DNA of 64,000 bases from a virus. The notes below the pieces were generated by a model, which had not been told where the DNA came from, made no database searches, and worked only from the letters and a program-made list of their open reading frames with translations. This document shows positions 7,125-15,040 of this stretch, piece after piece (the stretch's first letter is position 1; each line of letters begins with the position of its first letter). Where the stretch lies: positions 1-64,000 of IMG/VR virus record IMGVR_UViG_3300015202_000003, one strand, 5' to 3'. The position numbers and the translations under genes were made by a program.

Positions 7125-7643
7125 ATGACAGAGACTTTAAATGAAAAAGAGGATATAAAGTTTGTTTCTTCCGAGGAACACCTTTTAGATTTATTGGCGG
7201 GCTGGGGTAATTTTGTGATGACAAAGGGGCATACTTCTAAAATCGAAGGGGGTCATCAGCCTTTTAATTTTTATCAATTGGCGGGTTCTTTAATGGGGGA
7301 GTGGGAGAATTTAACAAAAGAACAAAGAGATATTAAGGTAAGAGAGTTTTTTGATGAAAATATTTTTCCTTATATTTTTAAAGGGGAAACCCGTGTTCCT
7401 CATAAATTTGTTTTAAATACTTTTTATTCTGATGGTGGCGTTTACGAAAGAAAAACTTTTCACACTGTCGAAGAAGCAGAGTTGTTTTTGGAAACGACAC
7501 ACGGCTATAAAAATTTAGTTAAGAAGGAAGAGGAGGGCACAATTCAATTTTTCGATCCTAATTCCGAGCCTAATCCTTGGGCACAATCTTACGACACAGA
7601 CGAGTTGGGCTGTTTAGTTGGAAAATTAAAGACAAAGTTTTAG
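7125..7643 (+). CDS. Unknown protein
   Basis: 172 aa from the ATG at 7125 (MTETLNEKEDIKFVSSEEHL); a strong aggagg lies at 7102-7107, rather far upstream. In-frame ATG 7086 and TTG 7068 are alternatives. The product has a WGNFVMTKGHTSKIEGGHQPF region and a helical GEWENLTKEQRD segment. I do not recognise it. Confidence 0.65.
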   Translation: MTETLNEKEDIKFVSSEEHLLDLLAGWGNFVMTKGHTSKIEGGHQPFNFYQLAGSLMGEWENLTKEQRDIKVREFFDENIFPYIFKGETRVPHKFVLNTFYSDGGVYERKTFHTVEEAELFLETTHGYKNLVKKEEEGTIQFFDPNSEPNPWAQSYDTDELGCLVGKLKTKF

Positions 7644-7665
7644 GTTTTTAAAAGATTTCTTTTCT

Positions 7666-7935
7666 ATGGTTTCTCCTTTAGTTTTTTGTGTTCCAGAAAT
7701 CTTCACTGAGTTTAGGTGTTCTCCCAGTAATTTTTGGTTGGGGGAACACTGTGCGGTTTTCAATTTCTCCTTTAAAAATCGAAAAGCGGATTTAGAGTTT
7801 TATAAGAGTGGGGAAATATCACTAAAGTTATATGTTTTAAATGACTATAACGAATCCGTTGTAAGGGAAATAGAAGAAAATGAATTTTCAATAAAAGAGG
7901 CAGTTAAAGAAGCAATTTCTTTTCTAAGTTTTTAG
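7666..7935 (+). CDS. Unknown small protein
   Basis: 89 aa, ATG start 22 bases after the preceding stop, same operon. Alternating hydrophobic beta-type segments (HCAVFNFSFKNRKADLEFYK) and a C-terminal helix. No recognised domain. Confidence 0.6.
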   Translation: MVSPLVFCVPEIFTEFRCSPSNFWLGEHCAVFNFSFKNRKADLEFYKSGEISLKLYVLNDYNESVVREIEENEFSIKEAVKEAISFLSF

Positions 7936-7971
7936 ATGTAAATCATTTCTTTTTAAGGCTTCTTTTTTTCT

Positions 7972-8121
7972 ATGTTTTCTTTATACGAATTTAAAAAACT
8001 AACTTGGAAGCAAGCTTTTTGTTTGCATAGATTTTTCGGTATAAAATCGAACGATTATTTTGGAACACAGAGAATCTGTAGCAAGTGCGGTTTAGAGAAA
8101 TACGAGAAGTTTAAATTTTAA
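7972..8121 (+). CDS. Very small zinc-ribbon-half protein
   Basis: 49 aa: starts MFSLYEFKKLTWKQAFCLHR and ends with CSKCGLEKYEKFKF. One CxxCG knuckle plus Cys/His earlier (FCLH) could bind a zinc ion. Its TAA is followed at once by the ATG of the next gene (no spacing), a sign of translational coupling and that this small gene is real. Confidence 0.65.
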   Translation: MFSLYEFKKLTWKQAFCLHRFFGIKSNDYFGTQRICSKCGLEKYEKFKF

Positions 8122-8442
8122 ATGAAAAAAACAGCTAAATTTATTAAAAAAATAGAGGGTGGTCAAAGCGACGCGCGTTTATATTTTTTGTCGGAACCCG
8201 TTTTATACGATTCCGACAAGGAAACTTCTTATGTTTATGTTTCTGCCGCAAATGTAGATGATAACCCTGCTCTTGAAATTTTTCCTAAAAGCATAAGGGG
8301 AAGTGGTGATGAAACTTTTATTTTTCCTTGCGATAAAAAAGGAGAGGTTTTAAGTTGGTATGAATTAGAAGGTTCAACAAAGGGGATTTTAAGTCACAAA
8401 ATTTCTTTAAATAAAATGGGTTTTGAAACAGATTTAGATTAG
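8122..8442 (+). CDS. Unknown protein
   Basis: 106 aa, begins directly after the stop of the preceding gene. Beta-rich sequence (ARLYFLSEPVLY, SYVYVSAANVDDNPALEIF) without a motif I recognise. In an operon with the following dNMP-kinase-like gene (18-base gap). Confidence 0.65.
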   Translation: MKKTAKFIKKIEGGQSDARLYFLSEPVLYDSDKETSYVYVSAANVDDNPALEIFPKSIRGSGDETFIFPCDKKGEVLSWYELEGSTKGILSHKISLNKMGFETDLD

Positions 8443-8460
8443 CATTTCAATTTTAAAAAT

Positions 8461-9060
8461 ATGACGGAAAATAATAGTTTTTTAAAGGTGATAGGAATAT
8501 TTGGCTTCTGTAATTCTGGTAAAGACGAAAGTTTTTTGCAAATCCAACGCATACTTTACGAAGCTAAAAAAATAAGAGTTCATAGAATCGCTTTAGCGGA
8601 CGAATTAAAAAGAGAGTTTTGTTTAGAGACTGGTTTAGAATTTGAAGAGTTAGAAAAAAACAAAAATTCATACAGAGTTGAACTTCAAAAATTAGCAGAT
8701 TTAAGAAAAAAAGAAAACTCGAATTACTGGGTAGATAAAACCTATGAAAAATTAAATTTTCTTTGTGTTCCCAACCAAGAAAACTATTTTGTGTTTACGG
8801 ATGTTAGATATAAAAACGAATATAATTTTTTAAAATCTGTTTCTCTCAACACAAAATTTGTTAGAATACATAGACCTTCTTCTAAACCTTTTAATTCTCA
8901 TTCAAGTGAAACAGAATGGGCTTATCTCCCTGTAGACTACATATTAGACAATTATAAAGATAAACCTCATCTTTACGGAGAATGGCAAAAAGTTCTTTTT
9001 TATTTCGAGTGGTTGAGAAACAGTTTTTCTATTGTGAAAACAAAGAACGAAGATTCTTAG
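8461..9060 (+). CDS. Deoxynucleoside monophosphate kinase-like protein
   Basis: 199 aa. A P-loop GIFGFCNSGKDE at residues 12-23 has the GKD[ES] ending typical of phage dNMP kinases of the AAA/adenylate-kinase type. LADELKREFC (about 45) and FVFTDVRYKNEYNFLK (about 118) match the helix after the NMP lid and the DVR/N segment of that group. It would phosphorylate dNMPs to dNDPs for phage DNA synthesis. The last codons (KNEDS) are read from an aagaacgaagattctt hairpin of the repeated family, so coding and the terminator-like element overlap. Confidence 0.75.
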   Translation: MTENNSFLKVIGIFGFCNSGKDESFLQIQRILYEAKKIRVHRIALADELKREFCLETGLEFEELEKNKNSYRVELQKLADLRKKENSNYWVDKTYEKLNFLCVPNQENYFVFTDVRYKNEYNFLKSVSLNTKFVRIHRPSSKPFNSHSSETEWAYLPVDYILDNYKDKPHLYGEWQKVLFYFEWLRNSFSIVKTKNEDS

Positions 9061-9144
9061 TTTTTTAATTAAAATGAAAAAAGCAATTTTTTGGTTTGTG
9101 AAAGGTTTGAAAATTTAGGTGTTAAAGAGATTTCTAAACGGGCT

Positions 9145-9237
9145 GTAGGTGTTTAATTACATGACGTTGAATACCTCGTTGCGGGAATCCCCGCCACGGA
9201 TTAGCGCAGTAGGTGTTTAATTACATGACGTTGAATA
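9145..9237. CRISPR. Two-copy CRISPR-like repeat (mini-array candidate)
   Basis: A 29-base unit (starts gtaggtgtttaattacatga, ends cgttgaata) occurs exactly twice, at 9145-9173 and 9209-9237, separated by a 35-base unique segment (9174-9208). Repeat and spacer sizes fit a minimal CRISPR array, and phages are known to carry such mini-arrays. The spacer is richer in GC than its surroundings (gcgggaatccccgcc). There are no cas genes in the window, and two copies alone do not prove CRISPR. Confidence 0.4.
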
Positions 9238-9261
9238 GACCCACAGATTTTCTTATAACTG

Positions 9262-9305
9262 AAGTTAAAAAAACTAAGAATCTTCGTTCTTAGTTCTAAG
9301 TCTTT
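9262..9305 (+). repeat. GAATCTTCGTTCTT-family element
   Basis: cttataactgaagttaaaaa leads into actaagaatcttcgttctta, a 7-bp stem (ctaagaa/ttcttag) with the conserved loop. Here it is directly preceded by the cttataa box. Confidence 0.6.
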
Positions 9306-9366
9306 AAATCAACTTCTTAAAAAGAGAGGGGGTTGGTAAAAAACGGAATCAAATTCGGTTTGGGTA

Positions 9367-9537
9367 GTGATAGCTCAAAGTTATCCTGATAGTTCAAACA
9401 TAAGGGCTGTTTTCAAAGCAGAAGAAGACGCAAAATATTATGTAACAAAACAGCAAAAAGAAGAAGAGGAAAAAAAGGTTAAATATTTTTTGTATCACTC
9501 TTATTCTTTTTATGTTGAGAAGTGGGATGTTGATTAG
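9367..9537 (+). CDS. Small protein, start codon uncertain
   Basis: From a GTG at 9367 reads VIAQSYPDSSNIRAVFKAEE, DAKYYVTKQQKEEEEKK and KVKYFLYHSYSFYVEKWDVD. The open frame extends a few codons further up (NSVWV) without ATG. The layout (beta strand VWVVI, acidic helix, YxVEKWDVD end) is that of short phage proteins I have seen annotated as hypothetical. Either GTG is used or the start was lost. Confidence 0.45.
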   Translation: MIAQSYPDSSNIRAVFKAEEDAKYYVTKQQKEEEEKKVKYFLYHSYSFYVEKWDVD

Positions 9538-9718
9538 GGTTAAATTTAATTTCAGTTATTAAATAAACCAAGAAACTTTTCCTCTCTTCAAAACGTATGA
9601 ATAATCGGAGGCTTTCCAAGAAGGGTTTAAATTTCATAGGGGGGAGATGCGCCCGATGTCGGACGTTTGTTTCTCCTATTTGACTTATAATTTAAATTTT
9701 CTTTGGACTGCCTATTTT
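9538..9718 (+). other. Non-coding stretch before tRNA-Arg
   Basis: Contains a box like the other leader regions (tttcagttattaaataaacc) and a GC-richer segment with the small hairpin ccgatgtcgg inside gggggagatgcgcccgatgt. No gene seen; possibly the promoter and leader of the tRNA. Confidence 0.4.
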
Positions 9719-9790
9719 GGCCTGTTAGCCTAACGGATAAGGCGACAAACTTCTAATTTGTTGATAGAGGTTCGATTCCTCTACGGGCTA
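9719..9790 (+). tRNA. tRNA-Arg (anticodon UCU)
   Basis: Full cloverleaf: acceptor ggcctgt/acgggct (two G-U pairs), D arm gcc/ggc, anticodon arm acaaa-cttctaa-tttgt with anticodon TCT, T arm agagg-ttcgatt-cctct, discriminator A at 9790. CCA is not encoded. It reads AGA, a very common Arg codon in this AT-rich window, so it likely supplements the host pool. Confidence 0.93.
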
Positions 9791-9992
9791 TTGAAAAACT
9801 TAGTGGCAAAGAGATGTATTTAGCATCGTCCTATCTTTTCGGGTTTAACCTTCAACTTTTAGTCTGAAACGGAAAAGATAAGTTTTTCTTCTTTTAAAAC
9901 CAAACCTAAATAAAAAATTTGATACTTTATAACAAAGGGATAAAAGACGGGGAAGATTCTATGTTTATCTTTTACTCTTTTTTTCAAACACC
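9791..9992 (+). other. Non-coding leader between tRNA-Arg and the DIP1984 gene
   Basis: About 200 bases without a frame; contains an imperfect hairpin near 9938-9980 (ataaaagac ... tttatctttta) shortly before the next start. Probably tRNA trailer, terminator and promoter. Confidence 0.35.
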
Positions 9993-10514
9993 ATGAAATT
10001 ATCTGAAGCATTAATTCAAAGAAAAGATTTAACTAACAAAATCAACGATTTACAAAACCGTTTAATTTCCAATTCTACGGCTTACGAGGGTCAAGCGCCT
10101 TCAGAAAACCCGTTAGAGTTGTTAACAGAGATGGGAAATTGTGTGGAAGAACTTTCTCTTCTAATTAAAAGAGTGAATCATACGAACAATGTTTCTTTAA
10201 TAGAAGAAACAAAAGAAACTATTTCGGATGCTGTTGTTAGACGGGACATGTTAAAAATGAGAATGGGCCATTTGGAAACGGCTTTACAACATTCTTCTAA
10301 TACAAAGAGAAGTCGTTATAGTGCTTCTTCTGATGAACCTAAGTTAGTTTCTGTAATGGAACCAAAGGATTTAAGAAAAAGTTTGGATTCTTTTTATAAG
10401 TTGTATCGTGAATTAGATTTGCTAATTCAAGCGGCGAATTGGAAATATGACTTATTAGAGTTAAAAGGAGAGGTTAAAATTAAAGAGACAAAGAACTTTG
10501 CACCTTTGTTTTAA
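9993..10514 (+). CDS. DIP1984-family protein
   Basis: 173 aa. The pattern MKLSEALIQRKDLTNKINDL, LISNSTAYEGQAPSENP, LIKRVNHTNNV, AVVRRDMLKMR and LDLLIQAANWKYDLLE is that of the DIP1984 family (all-helical, coiled-coil forming, found in bacteria and phages). Function is unknown; a structural or adaptor role is usually assumed. The whole family pattern including the C-terminal IQAANW is present, so the gene is complete. Forms a pair with the next gene (13-base gap). Confidence 0.85.
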   Translation: MKLSEALIQRKDLTNKINDLQNRLISNSTAYEGQAPSENPLELLTEMGNCVEELSLLIKRVNHTNNVSLIEETKETISDAVVRRDMLKMRMGHLETALQHSSNTKRSRYSASSDEPKLVSVMEPKDLRKSLDSFYKLYRELDLLIQAANWKYDLLELKGEVKIKETKNFAPLF

Positions 10515-10527
10515 ATTTTAAAAAACT

Positions 10528-10980
10528 ATGTCTTTAGATGTTTATTTAAATAGAAAAGGGGTTCAAAACTTAGAGCCTAAGGAAGCTATTTTCATTAGAG
10601 AAAACGGTTCTACAAAAGAAATTAGCAGAGAAGAGTGGGATTTAAACTATCCTAACAGAGAGCCGATTATGGTAACAATTCCTTCTGATAACGAACAAGT
10701 TTTTCAAAGAAACATAACTCATAATTTGGGAAGAATGGCTTCTCAGGCGGGGATTTACGAGCATCTTTGGCGTCCAGAAGAGTTGAGCATAACAACAGCT
10801 AACGAGTTAATTTCTCCTTTAGAAAAGGGTTTAAGACAGTTGAAAGAAGACCCTGAACACTTCAAAAAAAATAATCCTGAAAACGGTTGGGGCGATTACC
10901 AAGGTTTATTAGATTTTGTTGAGGAATACTTGGAAGCGTGTAAACTTTATCCAGATGCTTCAGTAGAGGTTTCAAGGTAA
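10528..10980 (+). CDS. Conserved phage hypothetical protein
   Basis: 150 aa: MSLDVYLNR..., then NITHNLGRMASQAGIYEHLW, RPEEL, KNNPENGWGDYQGLLDFVEE and YLEACKLYPDASVEVSR. This is a widespread small phage/bacterial protein family with THNLG.MA..AGIY..LWRP and NGWG.Y motifs, with no assigned function. The sequence is full length and ends with the typical V.VSR. Confidence 0.75.
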   Translation: MSLDVYLNRKGVQNLEPKEAIFIRENGSTKEISREEWDLNYPNREPIMVTIPSDNEQVFQRNITHNLGRMASQAGIYEHLWRPEELSITTANELISPLEKGLRQLKEDPEHFKKNNPENGWGDYQGLLDFVEEYLEACKLYPDASVEVSR

Positions 10981-11332
10981 ATAAAATAAGTTAGAAGTTA
11001 CTTTTTAAAAACCAATCAATTTAAAATTCTGAACTAAAATTCAGAGGTAGTTTTCTTTTTTGTTCGAGAATATTCTTCTTGTTTAGGAGAAGTTAAATCT
11101 TAAACCGTTTGAATGAAGCGTTATTTATTCACCCGATTAGGAACGAAAGTTTCTTTATCATCAAATACATCTGCTTTTATTGCACTATTGATTGTGTAAA
11201 ATTTAAAATGTAAAGAGTAACTTCGGGTAAAATTTAATAAGTAAAAGGTAAAACCTTGATATTAAAACAAAAAAGAAGATGAGGGTGAGGCAAGGGGCAA
11301 ATTTTAAATTGAATTGTTTGAAAAAACAAATT
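10981..11332 (+). other. Intergenic region without recognisable gene
   Basis: About 350 bases. Contains an imperfect hairpin (aattctgaactaaaattcag, about 11024-11043) and a 28-codon frame from ATG 11112 that I do not trust. Otherwise nothing seen. Confidence 0.4.
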
Positions 11333-11593
11333 ATGAAAAACACAGAAAATACTGAAAACACAGAAAATACTGAAACAGAAGATTACACTCACTATTTTGA
11401 AATTGGTGATGTGGTTACGTTGAAATCGGGCGGTCCAAATATGACGGTTTTAAAATTGAACGCTTCAACGGATTCAAGATGTTTAAATCCTAACAGTAAA
11501 AATTACCTTTATTGTATTTGGTTTGACAAAGAAAACACTTTCATTGGAGAGTATTCTTTCCATTACGAAACTGTGGAAAGAGTTAGAAATTAA
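11333..11593 (+). CDS. YodC / DUF2158-family protein
   Basis: 86 aa from ATG 11333. After a short low-complexity lead of NTE repeats comes FEIGDVVTLKSGGPNMTVLK, then YLYCIWFDKENTFIGEYSF. The core GD.V.LKSGGP.MTV and C.WF are the signature of the small YodC (DUF2158) family, which folds as an SH3-like barrel; function unknown. The frame is open to a GTG/ATG-like start further up (11279), but the internal ATG gives the normal family length. Confidence 0.75.
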   Translation: MKNTENTENTENTETEDYTHYFEIGDVVTLKSGGPNMTVLKLNASTDSRCLNPNSKNYLYCIWFDKENTFIGEYSFHYETVERVRN

Positions 11594-11604
11594 AAAACAT
11601 TAAG

Positions 11605-11958
11605 ATGCAACAAATTAAAATTCCATCGGAGACTCTTTTAGAGAAGTTAAAAGAGAACAGACATAAACACGAAACAGATTATTTGAAAGCTGTTGAGGGT
11701 TTTCAAGAAGATTTGCTTCAGACTTTATCGGCTTTGTTAAAGAAGGCTAAGACTAAAGTAGAAGATGTTCCGTTATTTATTCCTTTAGAAAAACCAGTTT
11801 CTTATTTGAAAGAATATGATAAAGTAATTCAAATGTTAGAATTAACAGAAGAAACCCATGTTGTTTTAAGTTCAATCGAGTTTTCTCATTTCGTATTAGA
11901 TGATTGGCATTGGAAACAGCAATTTGCAATATCTACTGCTAAATATTTAGGTAAATAA
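11605..11958 (+). CDS. Conserved phage hypothetical protein
   Basis: 117 aa, 11 bases after the previous stop. Helix-rich: LLEKLKENRHKHETDYLKAV, then KPVSYLKEYDKVIQMLELTE and DDWHWKQQFAIST. The pattern H...Y..AVEGY, P..YL..YD..I.ML..., D.W.W..F is known from many phages without function. Operon member. Confidence 0.65.
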   Translation: MQQIKIPSETLLEKLKENRHKHETDYLKAVEGFQEDLLQTLSALLKKAKTKVEDVPLFIPLEKPVSYLKEYDKVIQMLELTEETHVVLSSIEFSHFVLDDWHWKQQFAISTAKYLGK

Positions 11959-11982
11959 AACCTCATAAATTAAAAAAATACC

Positions 11983-12615
11983 ATGGAAAACATACGTTCA
12001 AAATTTGATACTTTGTTAGATTTTAATTCTGAAAATCTAACGCAAGAAAAACTGAAAGAACTAAAGTTGCTTTTAGAAAAAAGAGATGAGAAAGAAATTG
12101 TTTTCGTTCATTTTTCTATTGGCGATGGTGGGGTTTCTTTTTCTATGACAGATTCTTACGGCCCGACTTTAACAATTTCTTCTTCTCATTTTGGAAATAA
12201 CAGTCGAAAACAGGTTTTACATTTAAGCAGAGAATCTTTGTCTCAATTAAGACAGTTTTTTGAAGTTGCCGACAAAGCTGACTATTCTGAAGAGTATGTT
12301 TATCCTTTAAGATGCTCTGAGATGAAGACACCAGAACAAAAAAGAGAGGGGGATATTTATTCTGCTGTTTCTTCAATAAACTGTTGCGAAAAGTTTTTAA
12401 AAGCACTCCAAGACGGTGATTTTAGTTTATATCCTCTTCTTCAATCAAACCCAGAAATGCTTTCTTCTATGTTAGAAGAACAAAAAGATGATTTGGCCAA
12501 GAAGCAGTTTAATTTACTGTTTCTAAATCCTTCAAACGAAGAGTTGGAAAAATCCAGTTTAAAATTAAAAGAAGACTCTGAAAATCCATCCCGTATAAGA
12601 CACATCTTTGGGTAG
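11983..12615 (+). CDS. Unknown protein
   Basis: 210 aa, ATG start. N-terminal helices, a beta-rich centre (EIVFVHFSIGDGGVSFSMTD, YGPTLTISSSHF) and a C-terminal helical half. Not recognised. Followed by a strong terminator, so it ends the operon that begins near 9993. Confidence 0.6.
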   Translation: MENIRSKFDTLLDFNSENLTQEKLKELKLLLEKRDEKEIVFVHFSIGDGGVSFSMTDSYGPTLTISSSHFGNNSRKQVLHLSRESLSQLRQFFEVADKADYSEEYVYPLRCSEMKTPEQKREGDIYSAVSSINCCEKFLKALQDGDFSLYPLLQSNPEMLSSMLEEQKDDLAKKQFNLLFLNPSNEELEKSSLKLKEDSENPSRIRHIFG

Positions 12616-12640
12616 AGGTAGAGAATTAAATGGGAATTTA

Positions 12641-12682
12641 AAAGTTAAGCAAAAAATGAAGGTTATTTGCTTAACTTTTTTT
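12641..12682 (+). terminator. Terminator
   Basis: aaagttaagcaaa pairs with tttgcttaacttt, followed by T8. Confidence 0.85.
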
Positions 12683-12703
12683 TAAAAGACCTTAAATTAT
12701 CCT

Positions 12704-12943
12704 ATGAAATTAAAAACAAAAATATACGCTTTTATCTATCCTATTTTAAAAATTCTTCCTAATAGCGATAAATGGGGAAGAAAGGTTTCTTTTATGTTTT
12801 TATCAAGGGAAAAAAGAAAGTTAGGATTTGATATTTTTTGTCACTTCATGGAGGATGTAGAAAAAAAAGAAAGGCACAGTAGCGTTACATCTTGCACTAA
12901 GGGGAGTTTCAACGAAGAAGGGGTAGGAGACAATTTAAATTAG
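12704..12943 (+). CDS. Unknown small basic protein
   Basis: 79 aa, begins MKLKTKIYAFIYPILKILPN, then basic (WGRKVSFMFLSREKRKLGFD). The N-terminal hydrophobic stretch (residues 6-18) could be an anchor or signal. Bounded by terminators on both sides. Confidence 0.55.
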   Translation: MKLKTKIYAFIYPILKILPNSDKWGRKVSFMFLSREKRKLGFDIFCHFMEDVEKKERHSSVTSCTKGSFNEEGVGDNLN

Positions 12944-12982
12944 TTTTACGAGAGATTAAAAAAAGCCTTAAAACTTTAAATT

Positions 12983-13020
12983 AAAAAGACCTTAATCTTT
13001 CTAAAGACTAAGGTCTTTTT
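12983..13020 (+). terminator. Terminator
   Basis: aaaaagacctta pairs with taaggtcttttt. Confidence 0.85.
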
Positions 13021-13135
13021 AATTATCAGATAAAGATTAAATAGTAAAGAGTTAAGTTTTAAATGTTGTTTTATTTTCGCAAGCTATTAGATTTTTTTAA
13101 AAGTAAAACTTCAGCAAACTTTTTTTACAAAAACT

Positions 13136-13507
13136 ATGACAACAGCAGAAGCCTCCGTAATTTTAGTAAATTTGGACAAGTTTTTTTCTTCTAATCAAAC
13201 TTTTATTAAATCTAAAAAGCCTTATGAATGGTATTTATATTTATGTCCTTTCATTCACAATTTAATTCCTCAAGCCATTCAAACTTATGATTTATGCCCT
13301 TGTGAATGTGGTTGTGGTTTTACATTTGATCCTGATGAATGTATTGCTCCTTTATATAGTTTTAAAGGGGGTTTAGAGCAGGTTTACGGCGTTCAAATTA
13401 GGGTTGTTTCTGAGTGGAAAGGTTTAACTGAGGGCAGAATGGTTTTATTGCCTAAAAATCAAAACTTAAACTTATTTCTACGGAAACATTTTGCTTATTT
13501 AAATTAA
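13136..13507 (+). CDS. Unknown protein with Cys cluster
   Basis: 123 aa. PCECGCGFTFDPDEC (about residues 59-74) has four or five cysteines that could bind zinc; the same CECGC motif occurs at 20022. Flanks are hydrophobic/aromatic (YEWYLYLCPFIHNLIPQA). Not recognised. Confidence 0.6.
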   Translation: MTTAEASVILVNLDKFFSSNQTFIKSKKPYEWYLYLCPFIHNLIPQAIQTYDLCPCECGCGFTFDPDECIAPLYSFKGGLEQVYGVQIRVVSEWKGLTEGRMVLLPKNQNLNLFLRKHFAYLN

Positions 13508-13623
13508 AAAAATATTTCTTCTTTTATAATTTTAGGTAGGGGTGAGAGATCACAGGGTTCGGTTACGGAAGCCTATGGAGAGGCGGGAAGAGGGGTTTAT
13601 TGTTGGATAGAACCTAACTCTTA
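13508..13623 (+). other. GC-richer non-coding segment
   Basis: About 13538-13600 (ggtgagagatcacagggttc and on) is G-rich compared with its surroundings and has no frame. Could be a structured leader; no known motif matched. Confidence 0.3.
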
Positions 13624-13784
13624 ATGAAAAAATACTGTGCTTCTCAAGGACAGAGAGTTGTTTATTTTACTCTGAATTTTCTGTTTACGTTGTTCTACAT
13701 AGCGGTGCGGGAATCCCGGCTTCAAAGCAGGCTATTATTAGAGGTTTAGATGGGGTTCAAGATATAACAGCAATCGAAATATAA
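13624..13784 (+). pseudogene. Frameshifted small gene
   Basis: ATG 13624 reads MKKYCASQGQRVVYFTLNFL; another frame reads SVYVVLHSGAGIPASKQAII and RGLDGVQDITAIEI to the stop at 13784. The second part looks like genuine protein but has no start. A one-base change near 13675 would join MKKYCASQGQRVVYFT to EFSVYVVLH. Called as a frameshifted gene or sequencing slip. Confidence 0.45.
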
Positions 13785-13885
13785 ATTAAATTAGAATCTT
13801 TGTTTTTTGTTTCAATTTATTTTTATATCTCTGTTATTTTTTTTAGTTGCTTTTTAAGATTTCCAATTTTTGTAAACTGTTTTAA

Positions 13886-14239
13886 ATGGAAAATACAAGT
13901 GTTTCGGAAGAAGAGTTAAATCTTCTTTTATGTGATTGGCTAAATGGTAAAATTAAGGATAACTACGGTTATAAATATTACATTGTTCAAGATATTAAAT
14001 CACGCAGTTGTTTAATTTATTCTAAAGAACTTCGTTATCCTTATGAAAACGAGCAAGAAACCATTTTTACAGAATCTTCAAATAGTTTAGGAACAGTTTT
14101 ATATTATATGGCCGAAGAAGAGAAAAATAAATTTTTAAATTCTATGTTAGAATTTTTTAAACAGAGTTTTTTCAGGGTATTTTTTTCTTCTGTTGAAGAC
14201 AAGGCTTATTTCTGTGCTAAGTCTTTAAATTTGTTTTAG
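13886..14239 (+). CDS. Unknown protein
   Basis: 117 aa, ATG start. Acidic N-terminus (SVSEEELNLLLCDWLNGKIK), then aromatic/beta (DNYGYKYYIVQDIKSRSCLI). Not recognised. Confidence 0.6.
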   Translation: MENTSVSEEELNLLLCDWLNGKIKDNYGYKYYIVQDIKSRSCLIYSKELRYPYENEQETIFTESSNSLGTVLYYMAEEEKNKFLNSMLEFFKQSFFRVFFSSVEDKAYFCAKSLNLF

Positions 14240-14266
14240 TTTTTTTAATTAACCTTTAAATCATAA

Positions 14267-14596
14267 ATATTAAAAATAAGCAAAGGAATAGAAGTTTATT
14301 TTATTGTTTGTGGCTCTTCTCCCCGCTCGCCCGTTGAATCCCACTCCGTTATATATTTTGATGGTAAACTAATCTATGACCTCCATTTTTCCAAGGGTGG
14401 TTTAGTAGTTCCTAAATATGTTTTTATTGAAAGGGGCGTAAAACCTCCATGCTTGTCAGATGGGCAATTCACTGCGGAGAAGATATTTATTTTGTCGGTT
14501 AAAACTGCACAAGCTCTTGTTTTCTTTTTGGAGAAATTGATAAGAAACATAGAAAAAACTAATAGTCAAAAAAACAACAGTTATGAAAAAATTTAA
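14267..14596 (+). pseudogene. Open coding frame without start codon
   Basis: About 110 codons with protein-like sequence (GIEVYFIVCGSSPRSPVESH, VIYFDGKLIYDLHFSKGGL) but no ATG, GTG or TTG at its beginning; the frame opens at a TAA near 14264. It contains, in frame, an IS200/IS605-end-like scar (14451-14472). Overlaps the next gene by 14 bases. Either the start was lost or a rare start (ATA/ATT) is used. Confidence 0.45.
14451..14472. mobile_element. IS200/IS605-end-like scar (cttgtcag...caattcac)
   Basis: gcttgtcagatgggcaattc followed by ac. Same core as 15358-15378, 21339-21359 and 31092-31113 (gcttgtcagaggggyaattc). These are similar to right ends of IS200/IS605-group elements ending in ATTCAC. 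No transposase nearby. Confidence 0.4.
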
Positions 14597-14753
14597 TTTT
14601 AATTACGTCGCTCTTTTCTTAGGTGTGTGGGCTTTAACTCGCTTTTTAAGTGAGTTTTATTATCACACAGAAGACAAACACACTTTAGTTTTGTGCATTT
14701 ACATAAGCTATTTTTGTGTTAGATGTTTTAGAGATATTTTAGAATCTAAATAA
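14583..14753 (+). CDS. Small two-helix membrane protein
   Basis: 56 aa from ATG 14583: NYVALFLGVWALTRFL (residues 6-21) and TLVLCIYISYFCVRCF (about 34-49) are two transmembrane segments. Overlaps the frame before it. No family recognised; small phage membrane proteins of this kind include holin partners and superinfection factors, but nothing points to either. Confidence 0.6.
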   Translation: MKKFNFNYVALFLGVWALTRFLSEFYYHTEDKHTLVLCIYISYFCVRCFRDILESK

Positions 14754-14779
14754 GAAGATTCCTAATAAAAACATAAATC

Positions 14780-15001
14780 ATGCCCTTATTTGAAATTACT
14801 GAAAAAGAATACGAATTTATTTTAAATGAAAGAGAGGAAAACTCTTTTTATGAAAAAGAACATAAAATTAAAAAGTCTTCAGGTCGCACCATAGTAAATT
14901 ATTTGACAGGAGAAGAGTGTCCTATTAAATGTCCTGAGTGTGGTAAAGATGCTATGCAAGCTAACCGTTGCGATTTTAAATGTGGTAATTGCGACTGTTA
15001 A
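14780..15001 (+). CDS. Small zinc-ribbon protein
   Basis: 73 aa. TIVNYLTGEECPIKCPECGKDAM then CDFKCGNCDC: paired C..C knuckles forming a zinc ribbon near the C-terminus. The pattern YE.I...RE...., RTIVNYLTGE.C..KCP.CG is shared with small conserved phage/bacterial proteins. Probably nucleic-acid or protein binding. Confidence 0.7.
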   Translation: MPLFEITEKEYEFILNEREENSFYEKEHKIKKSSGRTIVNYLTGEECPIKCPECGKDAMQANRCDFKCGNCDC

Positions 15002-15040
15002 AATTATGATTCAACCAGATTTTACAGAGGAGGTTTAATT

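Noticed and set aside
9145-9237. A full CRISPR-Cas system
   Set aside because: No cas gene, no further repeats; only a two-repeat unit. TnpB is the only RNA-guided nuclease here and belongs to an IS element.
9630-9700. Second tRNA upstream of tRNA-Arg
   Set aside because: The GC-richer segment has a small hairpin but no T loop or paired acceptor.
11333-11380. Short NTE repeat at the start of the YodC-like gene as a phase-variable repeat
   Set aside because: Units are hexa/nona-nucleotide and in frame multiples of three, so changes would not shift the frame.
13538-13615. Riboswitch-like G-rich segment
   Set aside because: No known riboswitch core (e.g. c-di-GMP, preQ1, SAM) could be matched; left as an unassigned non-coding segment.
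9174-13720. 12-base match (tgcgggaatccc) between the CRISPR-like spacer and 13704-13715
   Set aside because: Too short to be a protospacer and partly a palindrome; treated as chance.
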